64,000 nt of DNA from Mycolicibacterium psychrotolerans (GTDB taxonomy: Bacteria > Actinomycetota > Actinomycetes > Mycobacteriales > Mycobacteriaceae): assembly GCF_010729305.1 (NCBI RefSeq), contig NZ_AP022574.1, forward strand, positions 1,364,001 to 1,428,000, given 5' to 3'. The position numbers and the translations under genes were made by a program. This document shows positions 44,748-54,674 of the stretch, piece after piece (within the stretch, counting starts at the first letter, position 1; each line of letters begins with the position of its first letter). The notes below the pieces were generated by a model. The model was not told the origin of the DNA, searched no databases, and saw only the letters and a program-made list of their open reading frames with translations.

Positions 44748-46007
44748 TCATCCCAGGGCCCGATTCAGGTGCAGGAAGGCCGTGTAGTTGGCCAGCACCT
44801 CGACGTGTCCCGGTGGGCATGACCGGATCGCGGCCATCGTGTCGTGCACCAGGGTGTGGCCGACGCCGGCGTACCCGAGGCGCACGGCCAGATCGGTGCC
44901 GCGTTCCCCGGCGGCCACCACCGGAACCGTCTCGAAGTGTTCGAACTTGACGTCCCACAACCACGAGAGGTCTTCACCGTCTGGCACCTGGCCGTTGACC
45001 GAGATCACCACCCCCGCGGCGTCCCGGTCCACCATGGACAGCGCCTCCTGCCATCCGGCCGGGTTCTTGGCCAGCAGGATCCGCGCGGTGTGCGCCGACC
45101 CGACCGGGACGGTCCGGTAGCGGCCGGCGACCTCGTCGACGGCTGACACGGCCGCCACCGCGACGGCCGGGTCGGCGCCCAGCGTCACCGCCGCGGCCAC
45201 CGCCTGCGTCGCGTTGCCCCGGTTGACCGTGCCGGGCAGGGTGAGCGCCATCGGCAGCGACAGCCCGTCGGGACCGTGGACGTGGGTGTCGTCGAACCAC
45301 CAGTCGGGTTCCGGGCGCGCGAAATCGGTGCCGGTCGAGTGCCAGTGGGCGCCGTCGCGCACGATCACCTCGCCCGAGCGCGGGCAGCTCACCGAGTCGC
45401 TGGCCCAGCCGCCGCCGGCTGCTACCCAGACCACGTGTGGGCTGTCATACGCCGCCGATGTCATCAGCACGTCGTCGCAGTTGGCGACCACCACCGCGGC
45501 GGGATGACGGGCCAACCCGGCGCGCAGGGTCCGCTCGATGTGGTTGATCTCACCCACCCGGTCCAGCTGGTCACGCGAGAGGTTCAGCAGCACGATCACC
45601 GACGGGCAGACCGCATCGCTGACATGCGGCACGTGCATCTCGTCGACCTCGAGGGCGGCCAGCGTCGCATCCGGCGCGGCGGCCAGCGCGGCCACCAGAC
45701 CGGCGTCCATGTTGGCGCCCTCGGCATTCGTGGCGACGGGGCCCAGGGTGGCCAGCGCGGCCGCGGTCATCCGCGTGGTGGTGGACTTGCCGTTGGTGCC
45801 GGTGACGACGACGGTGCGACGGCCCTGACCGAGCTGGCCGAGGATCGTGCGGTCCAGCGTCATCGCCACCAGCCCGCCGATCATCGCGCCCGCGCCCCGG
45901 CCCGTGACCCGGGACGCCCACCGCGCGCCGGCGCCTGCGGCAAGCGCGACTCGTCCGCGGACCGAGACTCCCCGGTCGCTTCGCTCCTGCCCTCCGCGGG
46001 TGACCAT
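44748..46007 (-). CDS. murT: Lipid II isoglutaminyl synthase, Mur-ligase-like subunit
   Basis: 419 residues from ATG 46007. Mur-ligase ATPase motif VVVTGTNGKSTTTRMTAAAL (about 65-84), the LEVDEMHVPHV region, LNLSRDQLDRVGEINHIE, and a C-terminal DUF1727 domain. MurT uses ATP and ammonia from GatD to amidate the D-Glu of lipid II. Upstream codons in this frame (to a TTG at 46094) would overlap the exonuclease gene on the other strand. Residues 3-14 (TRGGQERSDRG) are encoded by a dispersed GAGCGAAGCGACCGGGG motif, so the true N-terminus may be peculiar to this strain. Confidence 0.92.
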   Translation of the reverse strand: MVTRGGQERSDRGVSVRGRVALAAGAGARWASRVTGRGAGAMIGGLVAMTLDRTILGQLGQGRRTVVVTGTNGKSTTTRMTAAALATLGPVATNAEGANMDAGLVAALAAAPDATLAALEVDEMHVPHVSDAVCPSVIVLLNLSRDQLDRVGEINHIERTLRAGLARHPAAVVVANCDDVLMTSAAYDSPHVVWVAAGGGWASDSVSCPRSGEVIVRDGAHWHSTGTDFARPEPDWWFDDTHVHGPDGLSLPMALTLPGTVNRGNATQAVAAAVTLGADPAVAVAAVSAVDEVAGRYRTVPVGSAHTARILLAKNPAGWQEALSMVDRDAAGVVISVNGQVPDGEDLSWLWDVKFEHFETVPVVAAGERGTDLAVRLGYAGVGHTLVHDTMAAIRSCPPGHVEVLANYTAFLHLNRALG

Positions 46008-46084
46008 TCCCGGCAGTTTAGAGAAGCGCCCGACACGCGGCGTGGGGAGCGGGGCTTGTCGGGGCTGCGTGCCATCCTCGGTGT

Positions 46085-47086
46085 GTGAGCTCAACCGACG
46101 CCAGAACCTGGGGCAGGCCCGCCGATCAGGCGGGCGCCGGGTGGGCGGTCGTCGACGTGGAGACCTCGGGGTTCCGGCCGGGGCAGGCCCGGATCGTGAG
46201 CGTCGCGGCGCTGGCTCTCAGCGACGACGGCAACGTGGAGAAGAGCCTGTACAGCCTGCTCAACCCGGGTGTGGACCCCGGCCCGACGCATGTGCACGGA
46301 CTCACCGCCGAGATGCTGGACGGCCAGCCCACGTTCGGCGATGTGGTCGGGGATCTGATCGAAGTGCTGCGCGGCCGCACGCTGGTCGCCCACAACGTGG
46401 GCTTCGACTACGCGTTCCTGACGGCCGAAGCGGAGCTGGTGCAGGCCGAGCTGCCGGTGGAGACCGTGATGTGCACCGTCGAGCTCGCCCGTCGACTGGC
46501 GCTCGGTCTGGAGAATCTGCGGCTCGAGACGCTGGCCGCGCACTGGGGCGTCACGCAGATGCGGCCCCACGATGCGCTCGACGACGCGATGGTGCTCGCG
46601 CAGATCCTCAAACCCGTCCTCGTCCGGGCGCAGGAGCATCGCAAATGGCTGCCGGTGCACCCGGTGTCGCGGCGCACGTGGCCCAACGGCCGGGTCACGC
46701 ACGAGGAGTTGCGCCCGCTCAAGGTGGTGGCCGCGCGGCTGCCCTGCCGCTACGCCAACCCGGGCCGGTTCGTCGCTGGCCGGCCACTGGTGCAGGGGAT
46801 GCGTGTGGCACTGGCGACCGAGGTGGACCACACCCACGAGGAACTCATCGAGCGCATCCTGCGCGCCGGGCTGGCCTACACCGAGTCGGTGGACGCCCAC
46901 ACGTCGCTGGTCGTGTGCGATGCCGGTGCCCCGGAGCAGGGTAAAGGTTTCCAGGCCGGGGACTTCGGGGTGCCGTTGATGGGCTCGGCTGACTTCCTGC
47001 GCTCGCTGGACATCGTGGTCGGAGGGACCGCCGTCGAGGACTTCACCGACCCCGACGACGCCGAGGATCAACTGGCGCTGTTCTGA
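46085..47086 (+). CDS. DnaQ-like 3'-5' exonuclease with C-terminal BRCT domain
   Basis: 333 residues. DEDDh exonuclease domain (about 15-185): Exo I WAVVDVETSGF, Exo II TLVAHNVGFDYAFL, Exo III HDALDDAMVLAQIL. A BRCT domain follows (about 230-320), including GMRVALATEVDHTHEELIERILRAG. Mycobacterial genomes have several DnaQ-like proteins; this Rv3711c-type, traditionally called epsilon, is not the main proofreader (that is the PHP domain of DnaE1). The GTG at 46085 is 77 bp from the divergent murT start. A role in repair is inferred from the domains. Confidence 0.9.
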   Translation: MSSTDARTWGRPADQAGAGWAVVDVETSGFRPGQARIVSVAALALSDDGNVEKSLYSLLNPGVDPGPTHVHGLTAEMLDGQPTFGDVVGDLIEVLRGRTLVAHNVGFDYAFLTAEAELVQAELPVETVMCTVELARRLALGLENLRLETLAAHWGVTQMRPHDALDDAMVLAQILKPVLVRAQEHRKWLPVHPVSRRTWPNGRVTHEELRPLKVVAARLPCRYANPGRFVAGRPLVQGMRVALATEVDHTHEELIERILRAGLAYTESVDAHTSLVVCDAGAPEQGKGFQAGDFGVPLMGSADFLRSLDIVVGGTAVEDFTDPDDAEDQLALF

Positions 47087-47087
47087 C

Positions 47088-47324
47088 TCAGTCGCAGACC
47101 CGGCCCGGGTAACACCCGGCGACGTCCGGCATGCCGTCCTGGCCGGGAGGGATCTCGCCGGCGATGGGCGGAGTCCCTTCCTCGCTGGGCTGGCACGGTG
47201 TGCCCTCGGCCGCGCTGCCGGGATCGTCACAGGGAACAGGCTGTGCAGAAGCGACCGGAGCCAGCGAGATCAAGGTCGCCGCTGCCCCGGTCAGCACCGC
47301 CGATCCGATGGTGATGAGTTTCAT
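47088..47324 (-). CDS. Small secreted Cys-containing protein
   Basis: 78 residues: signal peptide 1-27 (MKLITIGSAVLTGAAATLISLAPVASA in two parts, hydrophobic centre, AxA site) and a 50-residue mature part rich in Pro, Gly and acidic residues with four Cys (VPCDDPG, TPCQPSE, AGCYPGRVCD), probably two disulphides. Unknown family, typical of mycobacterial secreted micro-proteins. It ends 1 bp after the exonuclease stop, convergent. Confidence 0.75.
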   Translation of the reverse strand: MKLITIGSAVLTGAAATLISLAPVASAQPVPCDDPGSAAEGTPCQPSEEGTPPIAGEIPPGQDGMPDVAGCYPGRVCD

Positions 47325-47391
47325 AGTGCTGGCATTGCCAGCGCATTCACGTTCGAAACAGGCCTCGGATAAGACTTTTCAAGATCACTGC

Positions 47392-47775
47392 TCAGTGCAG
47401 AGCCTTCACCTTCAGCGCATCGAACTCCCCCTGGCTGATGGCCCCGCCGTCGAGAAGTGCCTTCGCGTCGGCGATCTCCTGCGCCGGGCTGCGGCCGGCC
47501 GCGGTCCGGATGTAGTCCTCGGTCTCCTTCTTGGCCTGCAGAGCCTGCTCGCGGGCCCGTTCAGCCATGCCGGTGCCGCGCACGATGAGGTACACCAGCG
47601 CGGTGATGTAGGGCACCAGGATCAGGAAGATCACCCAGACGGCCTTGATCCAGCCCGACGTCTTGTGGTCGCGCCAGAACAGGTCGACCAGGATGTTGAA
47701 CAGGATCATCAGGTACGCGATGAACGCGAAGATGACGATCGTCGACCACAGGAAGCTCCAGAACGAATCCAACAT
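47392..47775 (-). CDS. Membrane protein with PLDc_N-like helices and SHOCT motif
   Basis: 127 residues. Two transmembrane helices (about 8-32 and 44-66; FWSFLWSTIVIFAFIAYLMILF and WVIFLILVPYITALVYLIV), with the WRDHKTSGWIKAVWVI pattern of the phospholipase D N-terminal type. A cytoplasmic coiled segment follows, then a C-terminal SHOCT motif (DAKALLDGGAISQGEFDALKVKAL). SHOCT tails are thought to mediate oligomerisation. The ATG at 47775 is the first good start. Function unknown; it lies alone between the small secreted protein and leuA. Confidence 0.82.
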   Translation of the reverse strand: MLDSFWSFLWSTIVIFAFIAYLMILFNILVDLFWRDHKTSGWIKAVWVIFLILVPYITALVYLIVRGTGMAERAREQALQAKKETEDYIRTAAGRSPAQEIADAKALLDGGAISQGEFDALKVKALH

Positions 47776-47842
47776 GAGGCCAGTTCAGCACCCGCGCGGT
47801 CGCGCGTTGAGGGCCGAAAGACCTCATGGGGCAGGCCTGGTG

Positions 47843-49720
<1,878 letters not shown>

Positions 49721-49721
49721 T

Positions 49722-49808
49722 CAGACCGGCGCATCGCGAACACCCGCGACGGGAGGCCGGTCTGGATCAGACCCCGTCGCGGCGTCCGAGAAGGAGCACA
49801 CGCTGCAC
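49722..49808 (-). promoter_or_regulatory. leuA leader: attenuator with mutually exclusive stems (LEU-element-like)
   Basis: On the minus strand, segment A CCGCGACGGG (49773-49782) can pair with C CCCGTCGCGG (49744-49753), a perfect 10-bp stem. Segment B CAGACCGGC (49756-49764) lies in that loop and can pair with D GCCGGTCTG (49722-49730), a perfect 9-bp stem that would exclude or knot with A-C. Segment A overlaps the last codons of the leader peptide, so ribosome position on its Leu codons selects the fold. A conserved actinobacterial LEU element upstream of leuA has been described, as I recall. Confidence 0.8.
49767..49808 (-). CDS. leuA leader peptide with three consecutive Leu codons
   Basis: GTG at 49808 opens a 13-residue peptide, VQRVLLLGRRDGV, ending at TGA 49767. 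The three adjacent Leu codons (CTC CTT CTC) form the sensor. A TAGGGT -10 (49816-49821) ends 7 nt before the GTG and TTGCTC lies 16 nt further upstream. The transcript therefore probably starts at the GTG itself, a leaderless peptide. Its reading frame overlaps attenuator segment A. Confidence 0.8.
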   Translation of the reverse strand: MQRVLLLGRRDGV

Positions 49809-49858
49809 GGGTGACACCCTACTCCTGGGCCCCCAGGGAGCAAAACCCCGCGGCGGCC

Positions 49859-50518
49859 TCAGACCTGGGAGTCGGGGAACGCGATCACCGACAGGAACCG
49901 GATGGGCACCTCCACCAGATCGACCGGCCCGTGGGCGCCCTCGCCGTCGAACTGCAGCGAGTCGCCGGGGTGCAGCCGGTACACCGAGCGGCTGTGGCTG
50001 TAGTCCATGACGCCTTCGAGCATGTAGATGAACTCGGTGCCCGGATGCTGGAACAGCGGATAGGTCTGGCTCTTCTCCGACAGCGTGACCTGCAGGCATT
50101 CCAGCCGCTTGTGCTCGCCGCGCAGCGAGCCGAGCAGTTCGTACTCGTGGCCCTCGCGGGTGCCCTCCCGCACGATCCGCGCCCCGGTGCCCGACCTCAC
50201 GAACGCTGCAGGCCGCTCCACGTCCGCGCCGCGGAACAGGCTGGTCACCGGCACGTCGAAGCCCTTGGCCAGCAGCGCCAGCGTGGACAGGCTGCACGAG
50301 GTCTGGGCGTTCTCGATCTTGCTCATCATCGCTTTGGAGATGCCGACGCGGGCCGCCGTCTCGGCGACCGTGAGGCCCTGCTGCAGTCGCAGCAACCGCA
50401 CGTTGCGCCCGATGGCGGACTCGATCTCCAGTTCGTCGACGGGCTCCGCGGGGTCGCGTTCCCGGGCCGTGCCCGACTTGTTGCGCAGCAGCGGCACGTG
50501 ATCGTCAGCGGAGGCCAC
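49859..50518 (-). CDS. XRE-family regulator with C-terminal cupin sensor
   Basis: 219 residues: a helix-turn-helix (about 36-92; IGRNVRLLRLQQGLTVAETAARVGISKAMMSKIENAQT in parts) and a cupin (about 130-210; GTEFIYMLEGVMDYSHSRSVYRLHPGDSLQFDGEGAHGP in parts). Such regulators are common beside amine and amino-acid catabolic genes, with the cupin binding a small ligand. It follows the DAO-type oxidase by 11 bp and is the last gene of the amt-glnT-glxBCD run. It may sense the amine processed by that cluster. The conserved metal-binding His/Glu of enzymatic cupins is mostly lacking, in line with a sensor role. Confidence 0.9.
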   Translation of the reverse strand: MASADDHVPLLRNKSGTARERDPAEPVDELEIESAIGRNVRLLRLQQGLTVAETAARVGISKAMMSKIENAQTSCSLSTLALLAKGFDVPVTSLFRGADVERPAAFVRSGTGARIVREGTREGHEYELLGSLRGEHKRLECLQVTLSEKSQTYPLFQHPGTEFIYMLEGVMDYSHSRSVYRLHPGDSLQFDGEGAHGPVDLVEVPIRFLSVIAFPDSQV

Positions 50519-50529
50519 AGTTCACCTGT

Positions 50530-51714
50530 CTAGCGCATCTCGCCCGCGCCGACGTACGGGTGGGGCGTGGTCAGCGGATCGCCCTCGGCGAAGCGCGAGA
50601 GCCGGAAGTCCGACGCGGGGATGCGCGGGTCGCGGCTGTGACCGTCGACGACGATGTCGGCGACCAGCCTGCCGACCGCCGGTGCGATCTTGAAACCGTG
50701 ACCGCTGAAGCCGGCCGCGACCACCAGCCCGTCGAGCGGTGTCCGCGAGATCACCGGGTTCCAGTCCGGCGTCACGTCGTAGCACCCCGCGTAGCTGCCG
50801 GTGATGGCCGCGTCGGGGAAGCCGGGGAACCGGGTCCCGACCTTGTCGACGGTGATGTCGACGAACTCCTCGGTGGCCCGGTTGAGGTAGTCGTCCGGGT
50901 CGGCGGTGCGCGCATCGGCGAGATCGCTGTTGCCGAACAGGATGTCACCGCCCACCTCGGGCCGGACGTACTGCAGCGACACCAGATCGGAGAACACGGG
51001 CACCGGGCCGGTGGGAACGCCGGGGTCGATCATCACGATCTGCTCGCGCACCACCCTGATCGGCACGTCGACGCCGTGCGGCGCGAGCAATGCGGGCGTC
51101 CACACCCCCGTCGCGGCGACGACGGTGCCCGCCGAGATCTCGGTGCCGTCGGCCAGCGCCACGCCGGTCACCCGGTCGCCGCGAACCGTGAATCCCGTTG
51201 CCGCGCAACCTTGTCGGATCGAGACACCGGCACCGCGCGCGGAGATCGCCAACGCCTGCGCGGTCTGGTAGGCGTCCCCGTACCCGCCGCGGGCCTCCCA
51301 CCCGAACGCCGCGAACGGGGTCAGGTCGGCGAACGGCCACATCTTCGCGACCTCGGTGTGGTCGATCTCCTCGGTGTCCACCCCGACGGCGCGCTGGGCG
51401 GCGAGGCTCTTGCGCAGCGCGTACACGTTCGGTTCGCCGACACCGACGACGTAGCCGGTCTGCCGGAACCCGATGTCGGTGCCGAAGAGGTCGGCGGCGT
51501 GCTCGAAGACCTCCAGCCCGACGGTGGCCATCGCGGCCAGCGAGGTGACCCCGTAATGGCAGCGCACGATGCCGCTGCTCTTGCCGGTCATGCCGGAGCC
51601 GACCGTGTGGCGTTCCACCACGACGACGTCGGTCACCCCGCGCTCGGCCAGCGCCCAGGCGGCGGCGCATCCCTCGATGCCGCCGCCGACGATGACGACG
51701 TCGGCGGTGCTCAT
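50530..51714 (-). CDS. FAD-dependent amine oxidoreductase (DAO/sarcosine oxidase beta-like)
   Basis: 394 residues. FAD-binding GxGxxG at VVIVGGGIEGCAAAWALAERG (about 6-26), a substrate-region SSGIVRCHYG (about 46), and the C-terminal VAAGFSGHGFKIAPAVGRLVAD typical of sarcosine/dimethylglycine-type oxidases (H-G flavin motif). The ATG overlaps the GlxD-like stop by 4 nt. In N-methylglutamate pathways the dehydrogenase that releases formaldehyde is a sarcosine-oxidase relative, so this protein could act on N-methylglutamate made by the GlxBCD-like enzyme. Sarcosine, N-methylated amino acids or glycine remain alternatives. Confidence 0.88.
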   Translation of the reverse strand: MSTADVVIVGGGIEGCAAAWALAERGVTDVVVVERHTVGSGMTGKSSGIVRCHYGVTSLAAMATVGLEVFEHAADLFGTDIGFRQTGYVVGVGEPNVYALRKSLAAQRAVGVDTEEIDHTEVAKMWPFADLTPFAAFGWEARGGYGDAYQTAQALAISARGAGVSIRQGCAATGFTVRGDRVTGVALADGTEISAGTVVAATGVWTPALLAPHGVDVPIRVVREQIVMIDPGVPTGPVPVFSDLVSLQYVRPEVGGDILFGNSDLADARTADPDDYLNRATEEFVDITVDKVGTRFPGFPDAAITGSYAGCYDVTPDWNPVISRTPLDGLVVAAGFSGHGFKIAPAVGRLVADIVVDGHSRDPRIPASDFRLSRFAEGDPLTTPHPYVGAGEMR

Positions 51715-53069
51715 AGTCCCGGAATCCAGCGGGTACCGGCCAGCGGCACCCGCGCCATCGCGGCGGCCTCGATGCTGACCGCGACGAGATCGTCGGGTTC
51801 GAGGTGGCACACGTGGGATTTGCCGCATGCGCGGGCGATGGTCTGCGCCTCCATCGTGAGCACCCGCAGGTAGTTGGCCAGTCGCCGGCCGGCGGCGACC
51901 GGGTCGAGCCGGGCGGCGAGCTCGGGGTCCTGCGTGCTGATTCCGGCCGGGTCGTTGCCGTCCTGGTAGTCGTCGTAGAAACCCGCGGCGCTGCCGAGCT
52001 TCTCGTAGTCGGCGGCATACCGGGGATGGTTGTCGCCCAGCGCGATCAGCGCGGCCGTGCCGATCGCGACCGCGTCGGCGCCGAGCGCCAGCGCCTTGGC
52101 GACATCGGCGCCGTTGCGGATGCCGCCCGACACGATCAACTGGACTCCGGTCTTTCCTGGCGTCCCGCTCGCCCCGGCCCTGTGAACCCCCAACTCCTGC
52201 AGCGCCCGCACCGCCTCGGGAATCGCGGCGAGCGTCGGGATGCCGACGTGTTCGATGAAGACCTCCTGCGTGGCGGCGGTGCCGCCCTGCATGCCGTCGA
52301 CCACGACGACGTCCGCGCCGGCGTGCACGGCGAGCTTCACGTCGTAGTAGGTGCGGGTGGCGCCGACCTTGACGTAGATCGGCTTCTCCCAGTCGGTGAT
52401 CTCCCTGAGCTCATTGATCTTGATGGTCAGATCGTCGGGTCCGGTCCAGTCGGGATGGCGACAGGCCGAACGCTGGTCGATGCCCTGGGGCAGTGTGCGC
52501 ATCGCGGCGACGCGTTCGGAGATCTTCTGCCCCAACAGCATTCCACCGCCGCCGGGTTTGGCGCCCTGGCCGAGCACCACCTCGATCGCGTCGGCCTTGC
52601 GCAGGTCGTCGGGGTTCATCCCGTAGCGCGACGGCAGGTACTGATACACCAGGTGCTTGCTCTGGCCCCGCTCCTCGGGCGTCATGCCCCCGTCACCGGT
52701 GGTCGTCGACGTGCCGACCTCGCTGGCGCCGCGGCCCAGCGCCTCCTTGGCCGGACCGGACAGCGCGCCGAAGCTCATGCCGGCGATGGTGACCGGAATG
52801 GCCAGGTGCAGAGGGTGCTTGGCGTTCCGGTCACCGAGCACCACGTCGGTGGCGCACCGCTCGCGGTACCCCTCCAGCGGATACCGCGACATCGAGGTTC
52901 CGAGGAACAACAGATCGTCGAAGTGGGGGAGCCGGCGCTTGGCGCCCCAGCCGCGGATGTCGTAGACGCCGGTGTCGGCGGCGCGCTGGATCGCGGCGAT
53001 GGTGGCGCGGTCGAAGGTGGCGGACTCGCGCAGGCCGAGGCGGGCGCGGTCGTCGGTGGAATGGCCCAT
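51711..53069 (-). CDS. glxD: Glutamate synthase-like FMN/FeS subunit (GlxD/MgsC)
   Basis: 452 residues, the FMN-binding (beta/alpha)8 domain of glutamate synthase as a separate protein. FMN and substrate loops include TIAGMSFGALSGPAKEALGRGA, TTTGDGGMTPEER, GQGAKPGGGGMLLG, VKVGATRTYYDVKLAVHAGADVVVVDGMQGGTAATQ (parts) and LIVSGGIRNGADVAKALALGADAVAIGTA; a Cys cluster near the end (ACGKSHVCH) suggests an Fe-S site. With GlxB and GlxC it forms the three-subunit equivalent of GltB. Its bacterial relatives include N-methylglutamate synthase subunit C. Joined to glxC by TGATG and to the oxidase by a 4-nt overlap. Confidence 0.88.
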   Translation of the reverse strand: MGHSTDDRARLGLRESATFDRATIAAIQRAADTGVYDIRGWGAKRRLPHFDDLLFLGTSMSRYPLEGYRERCATDVVLGDRNAKHPLHLAIPVTIAGMSFGALSGPAKEALGRGASEVGTSTTTGDGGMTPEERGQSKHLVYQYLPSRYGMNPDDLRKADAIEVVLGQGAKPGGGGMLLGQKISERVAAMRTLPQGIDQRSACRHPDWTGPDDLTIKINELREITDWEKPIYVKVGATRTYYDVKLAVHAGADVVVVDGMQGGTAATQEVFIEHVGIPTLAAIPEAVRALQELGVHRAGASGTPGKTGVQLIVSGGIRNGADVAKALALGADAVAIGTAALIALGDNHPRYAADYEKLGSAAGFYDDYQDGNDPAGISTQDPELAARLDPVAAGRRLANYLRVLTMEAQTIARACGKSHVCHLEPDDLVAVSIEAAAMARVPLAGTRWIPGL

Positions 53070-53758
53070 CAGTAGCTCGCAGCGTTGTCGACGTGGAAGT
53101 GGTAGAGCGAACGGGCCGACCCGTAGCGGGTGTAAGCGCCGGGGTCGTCACCTTCGAATCCCGCCGCCTTGAGGAGTTCCACGAGTTCGCGTAGGTGTTC
53201 GGGGCGCATCGGTTTGGCGACACAGTCCGCCCCCAGCGAGGCGACGTCACCACGCACGTAGATGCGGGCCTCGTAGAGGGAGTCGCCGAGCGCCTCACCT
53301 GCGTCACCGCGCACGACGAGTCGGCCCGCCTGCGCCATGAACGCGCTCATGTGGCCGACGTCGCCGCCCACGACGATGTCCACTCCCTTCATCGAGATGC
53401 CGCACCGGGCAGCGGCGTTGCCCTCGATCACCAGCAGACCGCCGTGTGCCGTCGCTCCCGCGGACTGCGACGCGTTGCCCTTCACCCACACCGAGCCGCT
53501 CATCATGTTCTCGGCCACCCCGGTGCCGGCGTTGCCGTTGATCACGACGTCGGCGTGCTGGTTCATGCCCGCGGCGTAGTAGCCGACATGGCCGTCGATC
53601 GTGACGGTGAGCGGGGCGTCGAGACCGACGGCGACGTTGTGCGCGCCGGCGGGATGCTCGATGACGAACTCGCCGTGCACATCCGGTGCGTGCAGTGCCG
53701 CGTTGACCTCGCGCAGCGCCGTGGTGCCCAGGTCGTAGCGCGTGGCTACCTGCTCCAT
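53069..53758 (-). CDS. glxC: Glutamate synthase-like GXGXG-domain subunit (GlxC/MgsB)
   Basis: 229 residues of the right-handed beta-helix found at the C-terminus of glutamate synthase. Repeated G-x-G turns are visible: VVINGNAGTGVAENMMSGSVWVKGNASQSAGATAHGGLLVIEGNAAARCG (in parts), VGGDVGHMSAFMAQAGRLVVRGDAGEALGDS. The domain is structural and helps channel ammonia or methylamine between active sites. The ATG at 53758 overlaps glxB by 13 bp, and its stop shares a base with the glxD start, so all three are translated together. Confidence 0.88.
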   Translation of the reverse strand: MEQVATRYDLGTTALREVNAALHAPDVHGEFVIEHPAGAHNVAVGLDAPLTVTIDGHVGYYAAGMNQHADVVINGNAGTGVAENMMSGSVWVKGNASQSAGATAHGGLLVIEGNAAARCGISMKGVDIVVGGDVGHMSAFMAQAGRLVVRGDAGEALGDSLYEARIYVRGDVASLGADCVAKPMRPEHLRELVELLKAAGFEGDDPGAYTRYGSARSLYHFHVDNAASY

Positions 53759-54654
53759 GCGTAGACGACCTCCGGTTCGGGTTCCCAGATGCGCGCGTTG
53801 TCGACGCCGGGCAGGCCGGCCAGTGCGCGATACTCGCTGCCCATCGCCACCCAGTCGTCGGTCTCGGCGATGACGGCCGGTTTGCACGCGACCGCGTCGC
53901 GCACGACGGCGAACGAGTCGCGGTCGGAGACCAGCAGCGTGTAGAAACCGTCGAACGTGCGGCAGAGCTCCTTGAGGGAGCTCTCGACGTCGCGGCCCTC
54001 GGCCAGCAGCGCGGCGATGAAGCGGGCGCCGACCTCGGTGTCGTTCTCGCTGTCGAACTCCACACCGCCGGCGAGCAACTCGCGGCGGATCGTGGCGTGG
54101 TTGGCGAACGATCCGTTGTGCACCATGCACTGTCCCGGACCGACCGCGTAGGGATGGCACCCCGACGGTGTCACCGCGGACTCGGTCGCCATCCGGGTGT
54201 GGCCGACGCCCTGCCAGCCCTGCGCCCCGGCCAGCCCCCAGCTCTCGGTGAGCACGCGCGGATGGCCGACACCCTTGAGAACCGCGATGTCGGAACCGAA
54301 TCCGGCGATGATCGCCTCGGGGTAGGACGCTCGGACCGCGGCGAGCAGCGCCTCCGAGGACGCGTCGGACGACAACAGGTGGCTGTCGGCGACCGCGACG
54401 CCGTCGACGTCGTCGTCGAGTGCGGTGGCGACCGTCCGCGTCACCAGATCGATGTCCTCGCGCCGGCCCGTGCCCAGGTCGGCCACCGACACGCAGCCCT
54501 GCCCGGGCGGCGACCACGCCGCGTCACCGTAGACCGCGACGCCGGCCGAATCGCTTCCCCTGTCGCCCATTTCGCAGAGCATGCCGGCCAGGAGGGTGCC
54601 CAGCCGCGGGTAGAGTTCGGGGGTGCGCAGGTGCAACCCGACGATGCCACACAT
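53746..54654 (-). CDS. glxB: Class II glutamine amidotransferase-like subunit (GlxB/MgsA)
   Basis: 302 residues from ATG 54654: the sequence MCGIVGLHL leaves Cys2 as the N-terminal nucleophile after Met removal, which decides the start (an upstream GTG at 54708 would bury it). Other class II motifs are GVGHTRMATES (about 155), CMVHNGSFANHATIR and NDTEVGARF. It supplies ammonia, or in N-methylglutamate synthase processes gamma-glutamylmethylamide, to the partner subunits. It lies 20 bp after the GlnT-like synthetase gene, which would make that amide. Confidence 0.88.
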   Translation of the reverse strand: MCGIVGLHLRTPELYPRLGTLLAGMLCEMGDRGSDSAGVAVYGDAAWSPPGQGCVSVADLGTGRREDIDLVTRTVATALDDDVDGVAVADSHLLSSDASSEALLAAVRASYPEAIIAGFGSDIAVLKGVGHPRVLTESWGLAGAQGWQGVGHTRMATESAVTPSGCHPYAVGPGQCMVHNGSFANHATIRRELLAGGVEFDSENDTEVGARFIAALLAEGRDVESSLKELCRTFDGFYTLLVSDRDSFAVVRDAVACKPAVIAETDDWVAMGSEYRALAGLPGVDNARIWEPEPEVVYAWSR

Positions 54655-54674
54655 GGATTCCTCCGTTGTCGGTG

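Noticed and set aside
46007-46094. MurT start at the upstream TTG
   Set aside because: It would overlap the start of the divergent exonuclease gene and extends MurT by 29 residues without family similarity; ATG 46007 is adequate.
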